Positions 1 to 5,396 of a stretch of 8,425 nt of DNA are shown piece by piece. The notes beneath the pieces were generated by a model. The model searched no databases. It saw only the letters and a list, made by a program, of their open reading frames with translations, and was not told the DNA's origin. Position numbers and translations under genes: made by a program. This stretch comes from Planctomycetaceae bacterium UBA4732 (GTDB lineage: Bacteria; Planctomycetota; Planctomycetia; Gemmatales; Gemmataceae): assembly GCA_002404095.1 (NCBI GenBank), contig DHJA01000111.1, positions 1-8,425 of the forward strand. Reading direction: 5' to 3'. Within the stretch, counting starts at the first letter, position 1; every line of letters starts with the position of its first letter.

Positions 1-1983
1 ACCGATTTCTAGACGCCCTCTTAGTGAAAATGGCGACTGTTTACGGACTGACTTGCCTCCAGGGAGGCTGGCGCTTCCGGTCACGTACAGGTAACGCTCG
101 GCTCTCGTGACGGCGGTGTAAAATAGGCGGGCCTCCTCCTCGCGTGTCTTCTGGTACGCCCCCCGCCCTATTGCGGCTTGGATGACGGCGGCCGGGAGCC
201 ACCCTTCGTAGCTGCCCCGCCTGCCAGGGAATCGTTGGGCCTCCACATCGCACACGAAGACCACGGGGTATTCCAGCCCCTTGACCTGGTGTACCGTTGA
301 CACCGTGACGGCGTCTGGCGCGGTCAACACGTCGTCGGTGCCGGTGTCGTAGCCTGAGTCCGCCACGTTGTGCAGAAAATTGAGGATCTCCTGGAACCGC
401 TGGGCCGAGTCGATGCTCAGGTAGACCGCTTCCACGTCCTGGATGATGCGGCTGAAAATTCCCAGGTCGCCCATGACGCCAGCGTCAAAGTTGGCCTGCT
501 GGATTCCGAAGGCGTTCAGGAGGTCGTGAACGAGTCGCTGGGGGTAGACTCGGCGGCGGGGTCCACCCGCAGGCCCGTGAATGAGGCGGCCCCAGTCGGC
601 CAGCACCTTGGCGAAGCGGCTGAAGTCGGCCTGGGGAAAGGCCGGCAGGACGACGGTGTTGAAGTGGTTTTGGGCGACTGGACGAGCCGGCGACTGGTCC
701 CGTAGCAAATCGAAAGTGCCGCGAAGGACCGCGACCTGCGGCCGGTCGAAGACGGTCCCGCCCGCTTTCAGGGTGAACGGTATTCCCAGACGTTGGAGCG
801 CCTGGGTGAAGGCTGTATGGCGGGGCAAGCCGTCCTGTTCCTCGTAGCGTGTAGACCGCATCAGGATTGCGAAGTCCGCTGGCGTCAGTCCCCGGACGGT
901 CCCATCCCTCTCTTGGAACGCGGTGCCCAGAAGATCCCGGATTCGTCCGGCGACCCACTCACCCTCCTCCGCCCTCAAGTCGAACCATAACACGCGGTAG
1001 TCTCGTGAGCCGGGCAGCTGGTCGGCGGTGGGGTTCTTGGCGATGCGGGTTGCGCCGAGTTCGGCGGCTGCAAGGCCGTCGGCGGCCTGAACGATGGCTG
1101 GCGTGCTTCGGAAATTATGCGAGAGGGTGTGGGTCGAGGAGGCGCCATACCGACGCTGGAACGACAGGATGTTGTTCACGTCCGCGCCACGCCAGGAGTA
1201 GATGGCCTGGTCATCGTCACCGACGCAAAAAAGGGTGGAAGAGGCACCGTGCAGTTCACGAATCAAGACTTCCTGGCAAGGGTTGATGTCCTGGTACTCG
1301 TCAACCATCAAGTGCCGCAGGTTCCTCACTGCCCTTTGGGCGTTCGCGTCGTTCCGGGCCAGTGCGTCAACGACCAGCCTGACCATCAGAGAGAAGTCGA
1401 TGAAATTGTCGGCGTCGAGGCGGACGGGGAGGTCTTCCAGAACTCGACCGAGGTCTGGGTCATGGGCGGTCACGTTCGCTGGCTGTACCATCTCGTCGTT
1501 CATCGTCTTCCAGGCGTTTGATACCTCCTTGATGGTGTCGAAGAAGCCCGTGCCATGCGCCTGTCGGATGCGTTGGAGGCCGAGTTGTGGATAACGGGAG
1601 ATGAGGTAGAGTTTCAGACGGTTCTCGTCCAGCACGTCGAACTGCCGGTAGCGGGCGTTCATTTCGCCGAGGACGTACTGGCAGTAGGAGTGGATAGTCC
1701 CGATGTACATGGCACCGAGGATGGTTGGCTCTAGTCCAGCGGCGAGCAATGCCCGGGCAACCTGTCGCTTGATGGACTCGGCGGCCTTGACCGTAAACGT
1801 GAAGGCGACGATGCCGGTCGGTGCTTCCCCTTGGGCAACGAGGCGGGCAATGCGGAACGCCAGGGTTCGGGATTTCCCAGACCCGGCGCAGGCCAGGCAG
1901 AGAACTTCGGGGGCGGAATCCTGGGCCGCCGCGCGCTGGGCTGGTGTCAGGTTCTGTTCCAGGACTTCATCGATTGTTGGCAT
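1..1983 (-). CDS. UvrD/PcrA-type superfamily 1A DNA helicase, 3' end outside window
   Basis: An ATP-driven 3'-5' single-strand DNA translocase/helicase by family. The frame is open from ATG at 1983 to base 1 (661 codons, no stop), so the C-terminus lies outside the window. Visible motifs in order: Q motif LTPAQR (12-17); Walker A ACAGSGKS with K37; motif Ia FTFT; Walker B VDEYQD (D228, E229); motif III GDDDQAIYSWRGAD (255-268); motif IV HNFRST (R292); motif V STVHQVKGLEYPVVF (562-576); motif VI YTAVTRAER with the arginine finger at R627. This spacing matches full-length UvrD/PcrA and is longer than the roughly 500-residue GajB helicases of Gabija. No frameshift or internal stop is seen. The start has AGAGGGG 6 nt upstream and lies inside the 3' end of the methyltransferase gene (17-bp overlap), implying coupled translation. 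Housekeeping repair cannot be excluded, but the pairing suggests an accessory modification or defence role (inference). Confidence 0.95.
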   Translation of the reverse strand, partial: MPTIDEVLEQNLTPAQRAAAQDSAPEVLCLACAGSGKSRTLAFRIARLVAQGEAPTGIVAFTFTVKAAESIKRQVARALLAAGLEPTILGAMYIGTIHSYCQYVLGEMNARYRQFDVLDENRLKLYLISRYPQLGLQRIRQAHGTGFFDTIKEVSNAWKTMNDEMVQPANVTAHDPDLGRVLEDLPVRLDADNFIDFSLMVRLVVDALARNDANAQRAVRNLRHLMVDEYQDINPCQEVLIRELHGASSTLFCVGDDDQAIYSWRGADVNNILSFQRRYGASSTHTLSHNFRSTPAIVQAADGLAAAELGATRIAKNPTADQLPGSRDYRVLWFDLRAEEGEWVAGRIRDLLGTAFQERDGTVRGLTPADFAILMRSTRYEEQDGLPRHTAFTQALQRLGIPFTLKAGGTVFDRPQVAVLRGTFDLLRDQSPARPVAQNHFNTVVLPAFPQADFSRFAKVLADWGRLIHGPAGGPRRRVYPQRLVHDLLNAFGIQQANFDAGVMGDLGIFSRIIQDVEAVYLSIDSAQRFQEILNFLHNVADSGYDTGTDDVLTAPDAVTVSTVHQVKGLEYPVVFVCDVEAQRFPGRRGSYEGWLPAAVIQAAIGRGAYQKTREEEARLFYTAVTRAERYLYVTGSASLPGGKSVRKQSPFSLRGRLEIG

Positions 1984-3115
1984 GGTCAGCCCCTCTAGAC
2001 CGCCGCACGCGGCTTCCCGCCGCCTGCCGGAGGTAGATTCGGACTTCTTGTGCATGTCGCTTGACGAACTCGGGCGGCAGGGCATTGCCGATAAGGAGCG
2101 CGGCCGGGAATTTCCCTCGCCGCAGCGAAATTCGGTATTTTGGAGGAAAGGACTGAAGCAGAGCCGCTTCTCGTAGCGTTATCGTCCGGTCCTGTTCCGG
2201 GTGTAGGAACCGTCCTTTGGACGGATTTACGAACCCGCCGGTGATCGTCGGGGCCGGAGCATCCCACGCCATCCGCCCGTAAACGTCCTTGAACCCATCG
2301 AACGTCTGGTGACAGGCGAGTTGCGCCCCCGGTCCAAGGTCCTCACGACTGCCGCCGTCCTTGGGTATTTTGCGTATGAGTTCCACAATGCGGCTCGTTC
2401 GAGCTTCGCCCAGGTCGTGGAGGCCGTCCCCGCTGCATCCTGGCGGGGGCAGCCCTTTGATGGCGTCGCGAACAGTGCGGACGCACTCGGCCTGCGGTGC
2501 GAATGGAACGGAGCCGAAACGGCCGGCGAGCAGAATCATCCTGCGCCGGCGTTGGGGCACTCCGTACCGGGCGGCGTTCAGAACCCGGAACTCGTAGTCA
2601 TACCCCAACCGCCGGAGTTCCTCGCAGAAGTACTCCATCCTTCCGTCGGAGGCTAGGCCAGGGACGTTCTCCATCATGACTGCTTTCGGCAACAATCCCC
2701 GCACGAACTTCAGGAACTCAAAGACCAAATCGTTCCTAGGGTCATCGACCGGGTAAGCGCCGTTCAGCGTCCGCATCGTCGAGAAGCCCTGGCATGGGGG
2801 ACAGCCTGCCAGAAGGTCCAGTTCGCCTTTCCGTATGCCCAGCCCGCGTTTGACCACCCGGACCTTGAGGGTCTCGATGTCCTGATCCCAGACGACCATA
2901 TTTCGGTGGTTGAGCTTGTACGTTTCAACCGAGAGGGGGTCGTTGTCCACCGCCCCTATGACCCGGAAGCCTGCCTGCTTCAGGCCCAAGGTTAGTCCGC
3001 CGCAGCCGGAGAACAGGTCTATCGCGATGGGGCGCATCTCTACGGAGCGCCCCACAGCGCCTTCAGATCTACTTTCGCCAGCCGTCTTTTCGCAGGTTTT
3101 CTCCGGGCGAGGCAT
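1967..3115 (-). CDS. DNA (cytosine-5)-methyltransferase, Dcm/HhaI type
   Basis: Transfers methyl from S-adenosylmethionine to C5 of cytosine in a specific DNA sequence. With the ATG at 3115 it is 382 residues, a normal length. Family motifs in order: I, AIDLFSGCGGLTLGL (about 31-45, SAM binding); IV, GCPPCQGFS with nucleophile C108; VI, MENVPG (E149); VIII, QRRRR (188-192); IX, REAALLQSFP (from 315); X, GNALPP (from 343). About 110 residues between VIII and IX hold the target-recognition region, including YGRMAWDAPAPTIT. The target sequence cannot be read from this. A TTG at 3121 would extend the frame by two codons, but GGAGAGG lies 6 nt before the ATG at 3115 and touches the TTG, so ATG is chosen. 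First visible gene of a minus-strand operon with the helicase; no restriction nuclease is visible. It could be an orphan methylase, half of a restriction-modification set, or part of a defence operon. Confidence 0.97.
   Translation of the reverse strand: MPRPEKTCEKTAGESRSEGAVGRSVEMRPIAIDLFSGCGGLTLGLKQAGFRVIGAVDNDPLSVETYKLNHRNMVVWDQDIETLKVRVVKRGLGIRKGELDLLAGCPPCQGFSTMRTLNGAYPVDDPRNDLVFEFLKFVRGLLPKAVMMENVPGLASDGRMEYFCEELRRLGYDYEFRVLNAARYGVPQRRRRMILLAGRFGSVPFAPQAECVRTVRDAIKGLPPPGCSGDGLHDLGEARTSRIVELIRKIPKDGGSREDLGPGAQLACHQTFDGFKDVYGRMAWDAPAPTITGGFVNPSKGRFLHPEQDRTITLREAALLQSFPPKYRISLRRGKFPAALLIGNALPPEFVKRHAQEVRIYLRQAAGSRVRRSRGADHANNR
1990..1996 (-). promoter_or_regulatory. Ribosome binding site of the helicase
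   Basis: AGAGGGG on the minus strand, 6 nt before the ATG at 1983. It lies within the last codons of the methyltransferase gene, so ribosomes finishing that gene stop next to the helicase start. It fixes the helicase start codon. Confidence 0.7.
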
Positions 3116-3121
3116 CGTCAA

Positions 3122-3128
3122 CCTCTCC
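3122..3128 (-). promoter_or_regulatory. Ribosome binding site that sets the methyltransferase start
   Basis: GGAGAGG on the minus strand. It sits 6 nt from the ATG at 3115 but directly beside the in-frame TTG at 3121, which argues for the ATG. The spacing is the same as for the helicase RBS downstream. Confidence 0.75.
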
Positions 3129-3360
3129 GAATTACCAAATGGACATTATGGCTGCACGCGACGGCCACGTCCAGCATGGTAGGGAAAATGCCAAAGGTCG
3201 GCCTCTCCGTCAAGACTCGCGGTTCCGCTTGAGCCGCATTGCCGCAAAGGGATTGTCGGTTTCGTAGTAGAGAATAAGGGGAAGCGGACTTACTATATTG
3301 CAATAGGTCCGTGTCCCATTTCTTCCTCTTCGCCGGCCGTTTCAATGTCAATGAACGACG

Positions 3361-3406
3361 TATAGCCGAGCCGGGGAACCACCGGCAGACGACTCGCGGC
3401 GGGCCG
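3361..3406 (+). repeat. Dispersed direct repeat, copy A
   Basis: A 46-bp sequence beginning TATAGCCGAGCCGGGGAACC and ending GACTCGCGGCGGGCCG. It matches 4517-4565 in the same orientation with about five substitutions and one 3-nt gap. The two copies flank the MNT-HEPN pair. This copy is intergenic. Confidence 0.8.
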
Positions 3407-3430
3407 TTGTGTTTTGTGCGGGTTCATGCG

Positions 3431-3453
3431 CAGCCCCGCGGCCGGCTGTTTTT
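3431..3453 (+). terminator. Possible intrinsic terminator hairpin with T-run
   Basis: CAGCC (3431-3435) and GGCTG (3444-3448) form a 5-bp GC-rich stem with an 8-nt loop, followed at once by five T (3449-3453). The shape fits a weak rho-independent terminator on the plus strand, but no plus-strand gene is visible upstream. It could insulate the MNT-HEPN promoter region or be chance. Confidence 0.3.
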
Positions 3454-3485
3454 CCCATCGACTACGCCGGCGAGAAAACCGACGA

Positions 3486-3637
3486 CGGACCGCTTGTTCG
3501 TCATGCAAAGCCCGACGAACCGGGTCCGATGTAGTCCATTTTGACCGATTATGTTTCAGGGACGCATCAAGGTAGCTATCATACACGAAGTCGAACCCCG
3601 CGACGGGGCAAAGGTAGGCTCGTCATTTTCGAGACGA
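3486..3637 (+). promoter_or_regulatory. Stem-loop-rich leader upstream of the MNT gene
   Basis: Three inverted repeats in series. The first is bipartite: CGGACC (3486-3491) with GGTCCG (3523-3528), enclosing GTTCGTC (3496-3502) with GACGAAC (3514-3520). The second is CCCCG-CGA-CGGGG (3596-3608). The third is TCGTC (3620-3624) with GACGA (3633-3637). They could be operators or RNA structures controlling the pair. The positions are seen; the regulatory role is inference. Confidence 0.35.
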
Positions 3638-3685
3638 AGACCCTCCTTCCTATCTCCGGCTGGTTCCGACGTTAAAGGATCGATC

Positions 3686-4024
3686 ATGCCCAGAATCAGC
3701 AAAACGACGGACGCGGAGACGACCATCGCTCGCATGGTCCAAGGAATAGTGCGGAAGTTTCAACCGGAGCAAGTGATCCTCTTCGGTTCACACGCGCGCG
3801 GCGAGGCCGGGCCGGACAGCGACGTGGATTTGCTTGTCGTGATGGATTTTGAGGGAAGCGCCCGCGACAAGAGACTGGAGATACGCCTTGCGCTTCATCA
3901 CATCATCATGCCCTTAGACATAATCGTCACTCGCCCAGAAGATTTCGCCTGGCGAAAGGAGGTGGTCGGCACTATAGAATGGCCGGCCGCGCGGGAAGGA
4001 AAGGTGCTGTATGACCGTTCCTAA
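3686..4024 (+). CDS. MNT-family minimal nucleotidyltransferase, probable antitoxin
   Basis: A 112-residue single-domain nucleotidyltransferase of the DNA polymerase beta superfamily. The signature GSX10DXD is intact: G34-S35 in FGSHARG, D46 and D48 in SDVDLLVV, and a third acidic residue, D78, in PLDIIV. In characterised MNT-HEPN pairs the MNT enzyme silences its HEPN partner by adding AMP; that activity is presumed here. The ATG at 3686 is chosen because AAAGGA lies about 6 nt upstream and the family fold begins soon after. An in-frame extension back to 3551 looks non-coding. Its stop overlaps the HEPN start by 14 bp, in the usual MNT-then-HEPN order for a two-gene operon. The active-site residues all appear to be present, so catalysis is likely retained. 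Confidence 0.92.
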   Translation: MPRISKTTDAETTIARMVQGIVRKFQPEQVILFGSHARGEAGPDSDVDLLVVMDFEGSARDKRLEIRLALHHIIMPLDIIVTRPEDFAWRKEVVGTIEWPAAREGKVLYDRS

Positions 4025-4436
4025 TGCGTTGTTCGCCATAATACGCGAATGCATCGGCAAGGCGGGGAACGACCTTACAAACGCGGTTCATACGCTCACT
4101 CTGGGTAAAGAATGTCCTACGGATACGGTTTGCTTTCACGCTCAACAATGTGTCGAGAAGTATATCAAGGCTCTCCTCGTGTTTCGGGCGACTGCTTTTC
4201 CCAGAACCCACGACATTCACGCCCTGCGTGCGTTGCTGCCGCCAAAGCTCCGGCCCAAGCTGGACCGCAAGGTCCAGGCGCGCCTTACCGATTATGCCGT
4301 GACGCTGCGGTATCCTGGGTCAGAGCCGGCTATACCCTTGACCGAAGCGCGCAAAGCGGTAGCGATCGCGAGACAAGTTCGGAAAGAGGTGCGACAACGT
4401 CTGCCGGCAGCGGCGTTGCGCCCGGAGCGCAAGTGA
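4011..4436 (+). CDS. HEPN-domain protein, probable toxin of the MNT-HEPN pair
   Basis: A 141-residue helical protein of the HEPN family (Pfam HEPN-type, not the DUF86/HepT branch). Diagnostic stretches are FHAQQCVEKYIKALL (42-56), FPRTHDIHALRALL (63-76) and TDYAVTLRYPG (93-103). HEPN ribonucleases use an R-X4-6-H motif. R65-THDI-H70 fits that spacing, but it falls where this subfamily normally has a plain THD motif, so RNase activity is uncertain. The R-X4-H-X-Y tyrosine that is AMPylated in HepT is absent. GGAAGGAAAGG at 3994-4004 serves as RBS for the ATG at 4011, which lies inside the end of the MNT gene. The last codons and stop (TGA 4434-4436) lie in a 37-bp sequence duplicated downstream, so the C-terminal tail may have been altered by that repeat. 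Confidence 0.9.
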   Translation: MTVPNALFAIIRECIGKAGNDLTNAVHTLTLGKECPTDTVCFHAQQCVEKYIKALLVFRATAFPRTHDIHALRALLPPKLRPKLDRKVQARLTDYAVTLRYPGSEPAIPLTEARKAVAIARQVRKEVRQRLPAAALRPERK

Positions 4437-4450
4437 TGTCAATGGGCAAC
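4414..4450 (+). repeat. 37-bp direct repeat, copy 1
   Basis: Starts CGTTGCGCCCGG and ends ATGTCAATGGGCAAC, identical to 4479-4515 (period 65 bp). It contains a small hairpin, TTGCGC (4416-4421) with GCGCAA (4427-4432), and its ends GTTGC/GCAAC are inverted. It covers the last HEPN codons and the stop TGA at 4434-4436. Two bases later it also contains TCA (4439-4441), equivalent to the stop of the convergent membrane-protein gene in copy 2. Confidence 0.95.
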
Positions 4451-4451
4451 C

Positions 4452-4478
4452 GTAGGGGCGGGGTTACCCCGCCCCTAC
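4452..4478. repeat. Perfect 12-bp-stem palindrome, possible bidirectional terminator
   Basis: GTAGGGGCGGGG (4452-4463), loop TTA, CCCCGCCCCTAC (4467-4478). It fills almost all of the 28 bp between the two 37-bp repeats and sits between convergent genes, where it could end transcription from both sides although it has no T-run. It resembles the small GC-rich repetitive palindromes scattered in many large bacterial genomes. Confidence 0.85.
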
Positions 4479-4515
4479 CGTTGCGCCCGGAGCGCAAGTG
4501 ATGTCAATGGGCAAC
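4479..4515 (+). repeat. 37-bp direct repeat, copy 2
   Basis: Identical to 4414-4450. The stop codon of the minus-strand membrane-protein gene (4504-4506) lies inside it. Together with copy 1 and the palindrome it forms a 102-bp composite. Confidence 0.95.
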
Positions 4516-5133
4516 ATACAGCCGAGCCGGGGAACCGCCGGCCGCCGGCGACTCGCGGAGGGCCGGCCGTCGTCGCCATAATAGCCCGATGCCGACGCCG
4601 TTCAGGACCAGCCACCAGGCCACGCCGAAGACCAGGAAAGCGTGCGGCAGATTCGCCGCCTCCAGCAGCCCGGCCGCGAACATGACCAGCACGGCCGCGT
4701 AGAAACGCCGGTCGATCACGAAGGACATCACCAGGAAGCCGAACGAGGCCAACGACGCCATCGCCGGAAACAACTCGAACATGAGGTGGCCTCGCAGCAC
4801 GTTCATGCTGCACAGGTTGAACGCCAGAATGAAGTACGCGGCCCAGACGCGCACGACGAAACGCGCCAACGGCAGAGGCGCTTCCGCCGACCGTGGGCCG
4901 CCGCACAGGCGGAAGATCAACGCCATGCCGCACAGTTCCGCACCCCAAACGGCTAGATAACCGGGCGCCCCATTGTAGTTGCACACGATCGTCATGTAGT
5001 AGCAGACCGAGAAGGCCAGCAAGTGCAGCCAGCCGACCAGCATCAGCGATAAGCCCCAGCGGCGGCGCCGGGCCAACCGTAGGAGTTGGCCGCGCTGCGC
5101 AGGCGTCGTTAGTTCTTCCCACGTGTTCGTCAT
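4504..5133 (-). CDS. Small integral membrane protein of unknown function, about six helices
   Basis: 209 residues from the ATG at 5133. I do not recognise the family. After a short polar N-terminus (TNTWEELTTPAQRGQ) and a basic ARRRRW stretch come about six hydrophobic segments, near 27-47, 56-76, 88-108, 118-139, 143-162 and 165-186, followed by a basic WRRRPALRE tail. The positive-inside rule would place the N-terminal ARRRRW and C-terminal RRR clusters in the cytoplasm. No catalytic motif is visible. The frame continues upstream to a start at 5328, but that extension is proline/arginine-rich with no strong RBS, so 5133 is preferred; its own RBS is weak (AGGA only 2 nt away). The gene converges on HEPN and diverges from the sulfotransferase, so it is probably its own transcription unit. 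Its C-terminal tail is made of repeat DNA (copy B) and its stop sits in the second 37-bp repeat. Confidence 0.75.
   Translation of the reverse strand: MTNTWEELTTPAQRGQLLRLARRRRWGLSLMLVGWLHLLAFSVCYYMTIVCNYNGAPGYLAVWGAELCGMALIFRLCGGPRSAEAPLPLARFVVRVWAAYFILAFNLCSMNVLRGHLMFELFPAMASLASFGFLVMSFVIDRRFYAAVLVMFAAGLLEAANLPHAFLVFGVAWWLVLNGVGIGLLWRRRPALRESPAAGGSPARLYVAH
4517..4565 (+). repeat. Dispersed direct repeat, copy B
   Basis: 49-bp counterpart of 3361-3406, same orientation, beginning TACAGCCGAGCCGGGGAACC, with a 3-nt insertion relative to copy A. On the minus strand it encodes most of the last 20 residues of the membrane protein (roughly RRPALRESPAAGGSPARLY). Confidence 0.8.
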
Positions 5134-5396
5134 GGTCCTGGCCGCCGGTGAAGGATCGGATTCTGGTAAAGGGTAAGGGTCGGCGAAAAGATAGAGGATA
5201 CGCGGGAAATGCGGCCTCCGGAACGTCAACCCAGCGGAAAACAGCAGTGTGGGAGATAGTCGCGCCCTCCTACTCCTTGTAGCCGGCGCCACCGGCACAC
5301 CCCGAAACAATGAGAGCTTTTTAACCACTCTCTCACCCTCCTCTCACCACACCCTGGGTAGATTCACTCCATGTTGCCTGGATTCTGGAGGGCGTC
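5134..5396. promoter_or_regulatory. Divergent intergenic region with an 11-bp-spaced direct repeat
   Basis: Should hold promoters for the membrane protein (minus) and the sulfotransferase (plus). CTCTCACC occurs at 5330-5337 and again at 5341-5348, exactly 11 bp apart, ending 48 bp before the sulfotransferase ATG. A weaker match, TTTTAACC (5319-5326), continues the 11-bp phase upstream. Such phasing is typical of OmpR/PhoB-family operators. No clear -35/-10 pair is seen. Confidence 0.3.

Larger units (their letters stand above)
3116..3685. other. 570-bp divergent intergenic region
   Basis: Separates the minus-strand methyltransferase operon from the plus-strand MNT-HEPN pair, so promoters for both should lie here. 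The methyltransferase-proximal part (about 3118-3350) looks more AT-rich than the flanking genes and contains the 10-bp palindrome TATTGCAATA (3296-3305). A minus-strand TTGACG (3208-3213) could be a -35 box, but the hexamer 17 bp on (CATTTT) is a poor -10, so I do not call a promoter. The rest holds one copy of a dispersed repeat, a terminator-like hairpin and three stem-loops ahead of the MNT gene. The open frames across it have no strong RBS and no protein-like sequence. Confidence 0.6.

Noticed and set aside
485..958. Open frames in other phases within the helicase gene (for example 485-958 minus, 1117-1521 plus, 1703-2176 plus)
   Set aside because: The helicase frame is uninterrupted from 1983 to 1 with all motifs, so these are shadows.
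1..1983. Identification of the helicase as GajB of a Gabija system
   Set aside because: The motif spacing and length match full-length UvrD/PcrA, and the visible partner is a methylase, not an OLD-family nuclease. The gene left of the window is unseen, so this remains only a possibility.
3185..3213. Promoter for the methyltransferase operon (TTGACG, 17 bp, CATTTT)
   Set aside because: The -10 matches consensus at only three of six positions, and the -35 alone is too common to call.
3118..3351. 77-codon minus-strand frame just ahead of the methyltransferase
   Set aside because: TTG start without an RBS and unconvincing sequence. Although its TGA lies 2 nt before the methyltransferase ATG, it is more likely leader DNA.
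3551..3685. N-terminal extension of the MNT protein to an ATG at 3551
   Set aside because: No RBS, sequence unlike the family, and it would put 45 extra residues before a minimal domain; the ATG at 3686 has a good RBS.
4360..4372. GCGATCGC octamer, as in the cyanobacterial HIP1 repeat
   Set aside because: A single occurrence inside HEPN coding sequence; not evidence for cyanobacteria or for a repeat.
4414..4515. Two-repeat CRISPR-like unit (37-bp repeat, 28-bp spacer, repeat)
   Set aside because: Sizes fit a CRISPR, but the only spacer is a perfect palindrome, the repeats contain the stop codons of two genes, there are only two copies and no cas gene is present.
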